Shown here: one piece after another, positions 24,251 to 31,968 of the stretch
How the letters are laid out: every line of letters begins with the position of its first letter
How positions within the stretch are numbered: the stretch's first letter is position 1
Origin: Pseudomonas sp. PICF141
GTDB lineage: Bacteria > Pseudomonadota > Gammaproteobacteria > Pseudomonadales > Pseudomonadaceae
Length of the DNA: 64,000 bases
Direction of reading: 5' to 3'
NCBI RefSeq assembly: GCF_002286815.1
Contig: NZ_MUNM01000088.1
Location: 1 to 64,000 of the forward strand
Made by a program: the position numbers and the translations under genes
The notes under the pieces: model-generated
Database searches by the model: none
Seen by the model: the letters and a program-made list of their open reading frames with translations, nothing else
Told to the model about the DNA's origin: nothing

Positions 24251-27200
24251 GCACGCTGGGGATTATCGGCCTCGTGATCGCCGTTCTGTTGCTGCTGGCG
24301 ATTGTCGGGGTGGCGGTCTGGTGGTTGCGCACGCAAAGCGGGGCGGCGATTCGCAGTTTTTACCTGGCGGTGCGGCACATGGAGCAGGAGCAGGGCGCCC
24401 AGGACCGCTACCAGATTCCATGGCTGCTGATGCTCGGCAACGAAACCCAGGGCACGCAGTTGTGTACTCAGTGGCGCTTGCAGCCCACCGACAAACCGGC
24501 CTGGTTCGGCCGCTGGTGGTCGGACCCTGAAGGGGCGGTGTTGGTGGTGCCACAGGCGCTGTTTTTGCCCGATGAAGGCATGCACCTGCAACGCGGCGGC
24601 TGGTGGCGGTTGCTGGGATTAATCCTGCGCTTGCGCAGCCAACGTCCGCTGGACGGAGTGATCTGGACGGTGCCGGTCAGTCGGCTAGGCAACGTCGAGC
24701 ATGCCACGACACTGGGGTTGGCGGCGCGTCGACGCTTCATCGATCTGTTGCAACGGTTCGGGCTGAGCCTGCCGGTGTACGTGGTGATTACTGGCATGGA
24801 AGAGTTGCCGGGGTTTCAGGAGTTGATCACCGCGCTGCCGGTCGAGGCCCGCGAACGCACGCTGGGCTGGTCGTCGACCCACGGACCCGATGCAGTCTGG
24901 CAAGCGCAATGGAGCGATCAGGCGCTGGATCAAATGATTCGGGCCCTGGCGGAATCGATCATCGAAATCGGCGCTTTGTCCGGGCAACTGAGCACTGAGC
25001 TGTATGGCTTGCCGGAACGTTTCGAAGCCTTGCGGCGCCACCTGCAATCTTTGTTGGAGCCGGTTTTCCAGGGCAATGCGCAAGGTGAGGCGCCGCGCTT
25101 TCGCGGTATTTATTTCACGGCCAATCAGCCCTCGGAAGACAGCACCGACGGCTTTTCGGCCTATGACACCGGGTTGCAGCAGAGTGCTTTCGCCCGGCAA
25201 TTGTGGCAGCGGCGAGTGGTCGCCGAGCGCGGTCTGGCCCAGGTGGTGCCGCGTTTGTTACGCCTGCGTCAACGCTGGCAACGAGTGACTGGCGGGGTGG
25301 CGCTGGTGGTCGCGGTGTTGTGGGGCGTGGGCATGCTGTGGGTCTGGCAGGATTCGGTCAAGGAGGCTCAGGAACTCTCGCGCTTGCTGCAAGGGGCGCA
25401 GAAAAACTACGCAGCGGTCACCGATGAATCTCATCGGCTGGAGTCGACCCGGCGCAACGTCCAGGGTTTCTGGCGGGTGCTGGAAAAGGCACCGGGCTGG
25501 AGCTTCACCTCCGTGGTATTTCCGACGTCCTGGTTCTCTTCGCTGGATGCCCAGGTGGCGAGCGAGTTGCGCCTGACCGCCCAGCGCCATTGGTTGCTGC
25601 CGTTGCACGACCTGTTGAACGCGGAGCTGGCGCAACTCAAGACCCTGCGCAACACCGAACGACGGGGCAACGTCGAAAGCGAAGACCCGGCTCAATGGCA
25701 AAACTACGTCAAGGCCAAGGATCTGGTGGAGCGCGCGCTGAATCTGGAACAGCAGAACCAGTGGTTCAGTCAGGCGCTGAATAACCACAAGGCACCCCTT
25801 GAAGACCTGGTGTTATTGAGCAACAACGCATTGTCGCTGAACCTCAATGTCGGCACGTTGCACCGCGCCGGTTTTTACAACCGGGCATTGTTCGATGCTG
25901 ATGGCAGCGACTTGCGCCCGCTGGATCTGACCGTCGAGCGCCCGCTGATCGAGGACAATTTTCTCGGGTTGATGGAGCGCTGGCTGGATCAGTATTTCCT
26001 GGCCGACAATTTCGTGCGTCAGGCCGGTTATCTCAAGCTGCATCTGGAACGTCTGGAAGCCGGCAGTGGCAATTCCCTCACCGAGCTCGAAGATTTGCGG
26101 GCATTGATCGATGACCTGCAAACGGTCATCGGCTTGACCAATTCGGCGTGGGGACGGGGCAAGGGTCAGGACCTGGTGCCTGGCTATCGCGAGTTGCTGG
26201 ACAACGTGCGCAAAAGCGCCTTGCTTGGGCCGCAACCGGAACAGCAGTTGGACATGCAGGCGGCCAAGCTGCAACAGAGTTTTCGCGATCAGTGGATTGT
26301 CCAGGCCGGCTCCCGGGACAATTTATTGATTCAGCAAGGCAGCGGGCAACTGGTCTTGCAGGAGCATGTGGTGCAACTCAACAACGCGGTGCAGGCGCTG
26401 TTCAAGCGTGACTTTGTGGCCATCGCCTTACAGGCGGATCGCTCCGAAGCCCCGAATGGGCAAGGGCAGGGCGTTGATGGCGACGACCTCGACAGTGCGT
26501 TGAACTATTTCGCCAGTTACAAGAGTTACGCCGCCGAAGAGTTGCCACGCATTCCCCCGGCGTATCGCGCGGCCTTGTTGCAAGCGGCCGAAGGCGCAGT
26601 GGTCAAGGCCATGTTGTCGAGCCTGCGCGAGCACAATGCTCAGGTCCATGGCGGAGTTTTCAATGTGCAGGCCTCCCAGGCGATTGCTTTGCAAAAAGCC
26701 TTTATCGAGGTGCGTCGCAGTGACCTGGCCACGCGTTTTCAAACGGCCTTGAACCGCCGCGCCCTGGCAGAAATCGCCAGCGGCCTCGACGAAATCGTCG
26801 CCCAGCCGCTGTTCAGCGGTCGCGCCGAAATCAGCCAGTGGGACGGCTCGAAAAACCTCGGCCTGCAACTGTATGGCGCCCACGATGTGCAGGATTTGAA
26901 ACTGAGCCTCAAGCAGCAATTCAACACCATGCTCGGCATCACCGAGCGCCGCACCTCGGCACTGGAATGGCTCAAAGTCCAGCAACAGAACCTCTCGGCG
27001 CTGGATTATGAGCGCGTCACGCAGTTCAATGCGCTCAACGACGAACTGTTCAAGTACAAGGAGCAGAACCCCGCCAGTTCGCCGGCGCAGATCGAGCAAT
27101 TGGTCAGCCGCGACTTCATCGAAATGGACGCCACGTCCTGCGGCCAGATCCTGCAAACCGCCAACCTGACTGCCGGGCGCGGAACACTGGCGTTGCGGGC

Positions 27201-28083
27201 GGTGGATCTGCAACAAACCGCCATGCAACGCTGCCAGTTCCTGCAACAACAACAGGCAGCGGCGGCGTGGAACGACCTGGCCAATTATTTCAATCAGTAC
27301 CTGGCGGAGCGCTTTCCGTTTGCCAATGGCTTTCAAGCCGCCGACGCTGATCCGGCCAGGGTTCAGCATCTACTGGAACTGATCGACAAGCGTTTGCCGG
27401 TGGCACAGGCCGGATTGCTGCTGAGCCAGACCCCGGAACGCCTGGCCGCCGAAGACTTCCTCAATCGTCTGAAGCAAGCCAGCACCTGGTTGGGGCCGAT
27501 GTTTATACGCGACAAGAGCGGTGTGCTGGGGCTGGAGGTTGACGTGCGCTGGCGCACCGATAGAGAGGAGGAGCGCGGTGCCGACCAGGTGATCGCCTGG
27601 AGCTTGAATGCCGGCAATCAACAGCTCAGCTATCCCGGTGAGCCGCAGCCGAACCTGCGCTGGATGGTCGGCCAACCGATCCGGCTGACCTTGCGTTGGG
27701 CCCGAAATGGCTACCAGCGCCCGGCCAGCGATCCGTTGCAGCCGAGCCTGGTGGTGCGGGATCTGGAAGCGGGTTGGGAATACAGCGGTCCGTGGTCGTT
27801 ACTGCGCTTGATGCGCTCGCACGTGTCGGTGCAGCGCCAGCCAAACATGGACTACACGGATTTTCCGTTGACCTTGCGCCTGCCCGTGACGACGCAGTCC
27901 AGCACTACCACCGCCGAGCAAACCCTGATGTTCGTGCGGCTGTCGTTGATGACCCAGGGCTCGAAATTGCCGCTGTCCATTCAGCCCTTGCCAACCCGCG
28001 CCCCACGCTCACCGTTCATGGTGACGCGATCGACCGCAGGCATTGCAGCCCATGACATCGAATCCCAAAAGGAGGGCCTGTGA
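24247..28083 (+). CDS. tssM: T6SS inner-membrane protein TssM / IcmF, no Walker A lysine (1278 aa)
   Basis: Spans the periplasm and docks TssJ. One transmembrane helix is at about 5-27 and a second near residue 350 (VALVVAVLWGVGMLWVW). The cytoplasmic domain in between has LDGVIWTVPVSRL and LPVYVVITGMEELPGFQEL of the IcmF fold. Where NTP-binding members have GxxGxGKT, this one reads GNETQGTQ (64-71): the lysine is missing, so nucleotide binding is unlikely. The large periplasmic part ends in the TssJ-binding beta domain (LTLRWARNGYQRPA). The usual N-terminal helix pair is reduced to one. It overlaps both tssL and tssA by 4 nt. Confidence 0.94.
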   Translation: MSTLGIIGLVIAVLLLLAIVGVAVWWLRTQSGAAIRSFYLAVRHMEQEQGAQDRYQIPWLLMLGNETQGTQLCTQWRLQPTDKPAWFGRWWSDPEGAVLVVPQALFLPDEGMHLQRGGWWRLLGLILRLRSQRPLDGVIWTVPVSRLGNVEHATTLGLAARRRFIDLLQRFGLSLPVYVVITGMEELPGFQELITALPVEARERTLGWSSTHGPDAVWQAQWSDQALDQMIRALAESIIEIGALSGQLSTELYGLPERFEALRRHLQSLLEPVFQGNAQGEAPRFRGIYFTANQPSEDSTDGFSAYDTGLQQSAFARQLWQRRVVAERGLAQVVPRLLRLRQRWQRVTGGVALVVAVLWGVGMLWVWQDSVKEAQELSRLLQGAQKNYAAVTDESHRLESTRRNVQGFWRVLEKAPGWSFTSVVFPTSWFSSLDAQVASELRLTAQRHWLLPLHDLLNAELAQLKTLRNTERRGNVESEDPAQWQNYVKAKDLVERALNLEQQNQWFSQALNNHKAPLEDLVLLSNNALSLNLNVGTLHRAGFYNRALFDADGSDLRPLDLTVERPLIEDNFLGLMERWLDQYFLADNFVRQAGYLKLHLERLEAGSGNSLTELEDLRALIDDLQTVIGLTNSAWGRGKGQDLVPGYRELLDNVRKSALLGPQPEQQLDMQAAKLQQSFRDQWIVQAGSRDNLLIQQGSGQLVLQEHVVQLNNAVQALFKRDFVAIALQADRSEAPNGQGQGVDGDDLDSALNYFASYKSYAAEELPRIPPAYRAALLQAAEGAVVKAMLSSLREHNAQVHGGVFNVQASQAIALQKAFIEVRRSDLATRFQTALNRRALAEIASGLDEIVAQPLFSGRAEISQWDGSKNLGLQLYGAHDVQDLKLSLKQQFNTMLGITERRTSALEWLKVQQQNLSALDYERVTQFNALNDELFKYKEQNPASSPAQIEQLVSRDFIEMDATSCGQILQTANLTAGRGTLALRAVDLQQTAMQRCQFLQQQQAAAAWNDLANYFNQYLAERFPFANGFQAADADPARVQHLLELIDKRLPVAQAGLLLSQTPERLAAEDFLNRLKQASTWLGPMFIRDKSGVLGLEVDVRWRTDREEERGADQVIAWSLNAGNQQLSYPGEPQPNLRWMVGQPIRLTLRWARNGYQRPASDPLQPSLVVRDLEAGWEYSGPWSLLRLMRSHVSVQRQPNMDYTDFPLTLRLPVTTQSSTTTAEQTLMFVRLSLMTQGSKLPLSIQPLPTRAPRSPFMVTRSTAGIAAHDIESQKEGL

Positions 28084-29168
28084 ATCAACCTTCAACGCCG
28101 TTGCCGGAACTGATCAGCCAACTGCTCGAGCCGATCAGCGAGCAGGCGCCCTGTGGCCAGGATTTGCGTTACGAGCCTGAGTTCGACCGCTTGCGCGAAC
28201 TGCGCCGTGAAGACGACACCAGTTTGCCCACGGGGGTGTGGCAGTCGTCGATCAAGCGTGCCCAATGGCCGGAACTGGAAAAACTGACCACCAGCCTGTT
28301 GCTCGAACGCAGCAAGGATTTGATGCTCAGCGCCTGGCTGGGTGAGGCCTGGCTGCATCAGGACGGGCTCGAAGGTTTGCCGGGTAGCCTGGCGCTGGTG
28401 GCCGGGTTATGCGAACGCTATCCCGAGCACTTGCATCCCCAGGCGGAGGATGGCGATCAGTCATGGCGGGTGATTCCGCTCGAATGGCTGGCCCGACGCT
28501 ACGCTGAAGTATTGCTGACCCGCGTGCCGTTGTTCGCGCCGCGCAACAGTGAATTCGATAATTTCTGTCTGGATGGCTGGCGCCGGTTGCAACTGCAACA
28601 AGTACAAGCCAGCGACACTAAAACGGCCAAGACCTCGGCGGAGAACGCGCGCAACGAACAGAAAAAACTCACCGAACAGATTCGCGCCACCCCATTGGCA
28701 TTCTGGTTGCGCAGCCAGGGCACGCTGCTGCTCAGCCAGCAGCACCTGCAACGTCTGGAGGTATGGAGCGACGCTTATCTCGGCGATCAGGCCCCGGGCT
28801 TCAAGGCGTTGCAGGATGTGATCGAAGCATTGTCGACGCTGGTTCAGGAGTTCATCGCCATGCACCCACGAAAGCCGACCCCGGCGCCTGTCGAAATTCC
28901 AGCGGTCGCGGCATCGAGCCCGGCCGACGTGCCGCCCGTCATTGCGGCACCTCAGGTGTTCAGCGAACCGGCGAATCGTGAAGAGGCGTACCGGCAACTA
29001 CTATTGATCGCCGAATACCTGGCGCGCACCGAACCCCACAGCCCGGTGCCCTATTTGATCAAACGGGGCGTGGAGTGGGGCAACAAGCCCCTGAGTGAGC
29101 TGCTTGGCGAACTGATCAGCGCCGATGCCGAATCCCGGCGACTCTGGACGCTATTGGGCGTCCTTTAG
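28080..29168 (+). CDS. tssA: T6SS assembly cap protein TssA (362 aa, GTG start)
   Basis: Primes and guides tail sheath polymerisation. The ImpA N-terminal domain is clear (LLEPISEQAPCGQDLRYEPEFDRL, SKDLMLSAWLGEAWL, GLCERYPEHLHPQ). A linker rich in Pro and Ala (about 260-290) leads to a C-terminal domain with REEAYRQLLLIAEYLARTEPHSPVPYLIKR and GVEWGNKPLSELL. The GTG overlaps the tssM stop in GTGA and has an AAAAGGAGG site. Last gene of the rightward operon; it ends 7 nt before a convergent dehydrogenase gene. Confidence 0.95.
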   Translation: MNQPSTPLPELISQLLEPISEQAPCGQDLRYEPEFDRLRELRREDDTSLPTGVWQSSIKRAQWPELEKLTTSLLLERSKDLMLSAWLGEAWLHQDGLEGLPGSLALVAGLCERYPEHLHPQAEDGDQSWRVIPLEWLARRYAEVLLTRVPLFAPRNSEFDNFCLDGWRRLQLQQVQASDTKTAKTSAENARNEQKKLTEQIRATPLAFWLRSQGTLLLSQQHLQRLEVWSDAYLGDQAPGFKALQDVIEALSTLVQEFIAMHPRKPTPAPVEIPAVAASSPADVPPVIAAPQVFSEPANREEAYRQLLLIAEYLARTEPHSPVPYLIKRGVEWGNKPLSELLGELISADAESRRLWTLLGVL

Positions 29169-29175
29169 GCATCCT

Positions 29176-30147
29176 TTATTGAATGTTCCGGGCAGCTGTT
29201 GACGGCGGCGGCAAAGCAATGGGGGTCAGGACCGGTTGCCCGGCAAAAAACGCCGTCAGGTTTTTGCCGACCAGTTCCACGGTGCCTTGGGTGGCCTCCG
29301 GCGACAACCCGGCGACATGGGGGGTCAGAACCACGTTGGCCAGCCCCTTGAGGGCGTCCGGCACGTGGGGTTCGTTATCGAAGACATCCAGCGCGGCGCC
29401 AGCGATCCGTCGTTGTTCCAGCGCACTGATCAGGTCAGCCGTAACGATCACGCTGGCCCGGGCGATGTTGACGATAAATCCGTTAGGCCCTAAAGCGTCG
29501 AGTACCTGCCTGTTGATCAAGTGCTGAGTACCGAGCCCGCCAGGCGCGGCAACGATCAGAAAATCCGAATGGCGTGCCAGTTCGGTCGGCGTCGAGCAAA
29601 AGCTGTAGGGCACGTCGCTGCGATGCTGGCGATTGTGGTAACTCACTCGCATATCGAAGCCGTTGGCGGCACGTTTGGCGATAGCGAGGCCGACGGCACC
29701 GAGGCCGAGGATGCCCAGGCGTTTGCCGGCCAGGGAAGGACGCATGATTTTCGGCCACTCGCCCCGACGAACGGCAGCATCGGCCCGAGGAATATCGCGC
29801 ACCAGGGCCAGCAGTAACGCCATGGCGTGGTCGGCGACGGAAGAGGCATTGACGCCGGCCCCGTTGGTGACAGTGATGCCCCGGTCGGCAGCGGCTTGCA
29901 GGTCGACGTGTTCGTAACCGGCACCGATTACACAGATAATTTTGAGATTGGGCAGGGCGGCCATTTCGTCGGCACGCAGGCCCAATGGACCGCGCGTCAG
30001 CACTGCATCGATCTGGCTGCCCTGGCGGGCAATGGCAGCGGCGCGCTCGGCCGGGGTCGGGGCCAGGATCAAATGAAACCCCTGATGTTCGAGGATCGGC
30101 AGGTATTCGTTGATGGTTTCAACCAGTACCAGAACAGTTGCGGTCAT
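29176..30147 (-). CDS. D-isomer-specific 2-hydroxyacid dehydrogenase family protein (323 aa)
   Basis: NAD(P)-dependent oxidoreductase with the split catalytic domain of the family. The Rossmann motif GILGLGAVG lies in the middle. The catalytic set is Arg in NIARASV, Glu in FDNEPHVP and His in TPHVAGLS, so the enzyme should be active. Glyoxylate/hydroxypyruvate reductases are the closest type by motif, but the substrate is not decided. AGGAG precedes the ATG. It is convergent with tssA with only 7 nt between them and no terminator, so the two transcripts may overlap. Confidence 0.9.
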   Translation of the reverse strand: MTATVLVLVETINEYLPILEHQGFHLILAPTPAERAAAIARQGSQIDAVLTRGPLGLRADEMAALPNLKIICVIGAGYEHVDLQAAADRGITVTNGAGVNASSVADHAMALLLALVRDIPRADAAVRRGEWPKIMRPSLAGKRLGILGLGAVGLAIAKRAANGFDMRVSYHNRQHRSDVPYSFCSTPTELARHSDFLIVAAPGGLGTQHLINRQVLDALGPNGFIVNIARASVIVTADLISALEQRRIAGAALDVFDNEPHVPDALKGLANVVLTPHVAGLSPEATQGTVELVGKNLTAFFAGQPVLTPIALPPPSTAARNIQ

Positions 30148-30297
30148 GCTGGGCTCCTGTGGGCAGCGGAATGTCGGGGGGTGAACGTCGCTTCAGGTTG
30201 TCTGACTCCAAAGCAATGGCCAGGGAGGCTCCCGGTGTCCGGAGCTGGCGAAGCCTGCGATCCTTCTAATGACAACACTAGATCATTTGCGCGATTC

Positions 30298-30385
30298 GTA
30301 GGAGCGAGGCTTGCCCGCGAAGAACGATTACCCGGTATTCCTGATGGACCGCGGCGACGGGTTCGCGGGCAAGCCTCGCTCCTGC
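30298..30385. repeat. Paired inverted REP (GTAGGAGCGAGGCTTGCCCGCGAA type)
   Basis: Arms 30298-30321 and 30362-30385 are inverted copies. A diverged single half-site of another type (GGAGCTGGCGAAGCCTGCGATC) lies just before it at about 30241-30262. The 418 nt between the divergent dehydrogenase and transporter genes hold these repeats and otherwise only presumed promoters. Confidence 0.88.
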
Positions 30386-30565
30386 GGGAGCGCGCGTGTT
30401 GCGCCAGCTGCATCTGATCTGCATAACCATTGCTCAGCTAAGTCTTTGCTTCTGTTGCTTAATCCCGGACAATCGCGCCCCTGTTTCGGTCAGGGCGCTG
30501 CCTGTCGGGTTTTCCGACTCGTCCTGGCCGGGTGGCAAGTGACCGGAAAGCGGAGATCCGACCGG

Positions 30566-31846
30566 ATGAATGATCAGGCCAATAGCGTCGACGAACGCTA
30601 TGTAACGGCGACACCAGCGAGCCTAGAAAGCTGGAATCGCCACGACACCACCTGGATGCTGGGCCTGTTTGGCACGGCAATCGGGGCGGGTACCCTGTTT
30701 TTGCCGATCAATGCGGGGCTGGGCGGCTTCTGGCCGCTGCTGATCCTCGCGGTACTGGCATTTCCTATGACGTTTTATGCCCACCGTGGCCTGACCCGCT
30801 TTGTGTTGTCTGGCCGTGAAGGCGCTGACATCACCGAAGTGGTGGAAGAACACTTCGGCATCAAGGCCGGCGCGTTGATCACCTTGCTGTATTTCTTCGC
30901 GATCTTCCCGATCCTGCTGATTTACAGCGTAGCCCTGACCAACACCGTGGGCAGTTTCCTCGAACATCAACTGCACATCATGCCGCCACCGCGCGCCGTG
31001 TTGTCGTTCGTATTGATTCTCGGCCTGTTGGCAGTGGTGCGTTGCGGGGAGCAGGTGATCGTCAAGGCCATGAGCCTGATGGTCTATCCGTTCATCGTTG
31101 CGCTGCTGTTTTTGGCGGTGTTCCTGATTCCGCACTGGAATGGCGGCATCCTCAGCACTGCCTCCACGCTGCCTGAGCCGTCGGCGCTGCTGCACACCCT
31201 ATGGCTGGCGATTCCGGTGATGGTGTTCTCGTTCAACCATTCGCCGATCATTTCGGCGTTCGCGGTGGACCAGAAGCGTCGCTACGGCGCGCATGCCGAG
31301 GAACGCAGCTCGCAGATCCTGTCCCGCGCCCACCTCTTGATGGTGGTGATGGTGCTGTTTTTCGTCTTCAGCTGTGTGCTGACCCTGTCGCCGGCGCAAC
31401 TGGCGGATGCCAAGGCGCAGAACCTGTCGATCCTGTCGTACCTGGCCAACCACTTCAGCAACCCGACCATCGCGTTCGCGGCGCCGTTGATTGCCTTCGT
31501 GGCCATCTCCAAGTCGTTCCTGGGCCATTACATTGGCGCCAGCGAAGGCTTGAAGGGCCTGATCGTCAAGAGCGGCAAACGCCCGGCACCGAAGACCCTG
31601 GACCGCATGACTGCGGCGTTCATGCTGGTAGTGTGCTGGATCGTTGCGACCCTGAACCCGAGCATTCTCGGCATGATCGAAACCCTCGGTGGGCCAATTA
31701 TCGCGGCGATCCTGTTCCTGATGCCGATGTACGCCGTGCGCAAGGTTCCGGCGATGGCACGTTTTCGTGGTCAAGCCTCTAACGTCTTTGTGACGGCAGT
31801 GGGCCTGGTGGCGATTTCGGCGTTGATCTACTCCCTGACTGCCTGA
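30566..31846 (+). CDS. HAAAP-family amino acid permease, serine/threonine type (426 aa)
   Basis: Inner-membrane symporter with about 11 hydrophobic segments. The N-terminal substrate-binding motif LFGTAIGAGTLFLPINAG is that of the hydroxy/aromatic amino acid permease family, and VMVFSFNHSPIISAFAVDQKRRYG is typical of the SdaC/DlsT branch. Serine or threonine uptake is therefore most likely. GGAG lies ten bases before the ATG. The gene is followed by a short palindrome and a bidirectional terminator shared with acnB. No linked serine dehydratase is visible. Confidence 0.88.
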   Translation: MNDQANSVDERYVTATPASLESWNRHDTTWMLGLFGTAIGAGTLFLPINAGLGGFWPLLILAVLAFPMTFYAHRGLTRFVLSGREGADITEVVEEHFGIKAGALITLLYFFAIFPILLIYSVALTNTVGSFLEHQLHIMPPPRAVLSFVLILGLLAVVRCGEQVIVKAMSLMVYPFIVALLFLAVFLIPHWNGGILSTASTLPEPSALLHTLWLAIPVMVFSFNHSPIISAFAVDQKRRYGAHAEERSSQILSRAHLLMVVMVLFFVFSCVLTLSPAQLADAKAQNLSILSYLANHFSNPTIAFAAPLIAFVAISKSFLGHYIGASEGLKGLIVKSGKRPAPKTLDRMTAAFMLVVCWIVATLNPSILGMIETLGGPIIAAILFLMPMYAVRKVPAMARFRGQASNVFVTAVGLVAISALIYSLTA

Positions 31847-31856
31847 CCACCACTCT

Positions 31857-31887
31857 GATCGTTCCCACGCCGAGCGTGGGAACGATC
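31857..31887. repeat. Short palindrome GATCGTTCCCACGC-cga-GCGTGGGAACGATC
   Basis: Perfect 14-bp arms with a 3-nt loop lie just after the permease gene. The same arm sequence frames the larger element at 63668-63772, so this is a dispersed repeat rather than only a terminator. Confidence 0.85.
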
Positions 31888-31915
31888 ATCTATAACGCGG
31901 TCTTCCTGAAGGCAT

Positions 31916-31954
31916 AAAAAAACGCCGCTCATCTCACGATGGGCGGCGTTTTTT
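31916..31954. terminator. Bidirectional terminator between permease and acnB
   Basis: AAAAAACGCCGC / GCGGCGTTTTTT forms a GC-rich stem with A/T runs on both sides, serving the two convergent genes. Confidence 0.92.
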
Positions 31955-31968
31955 ATTGCGTTGCAGCG

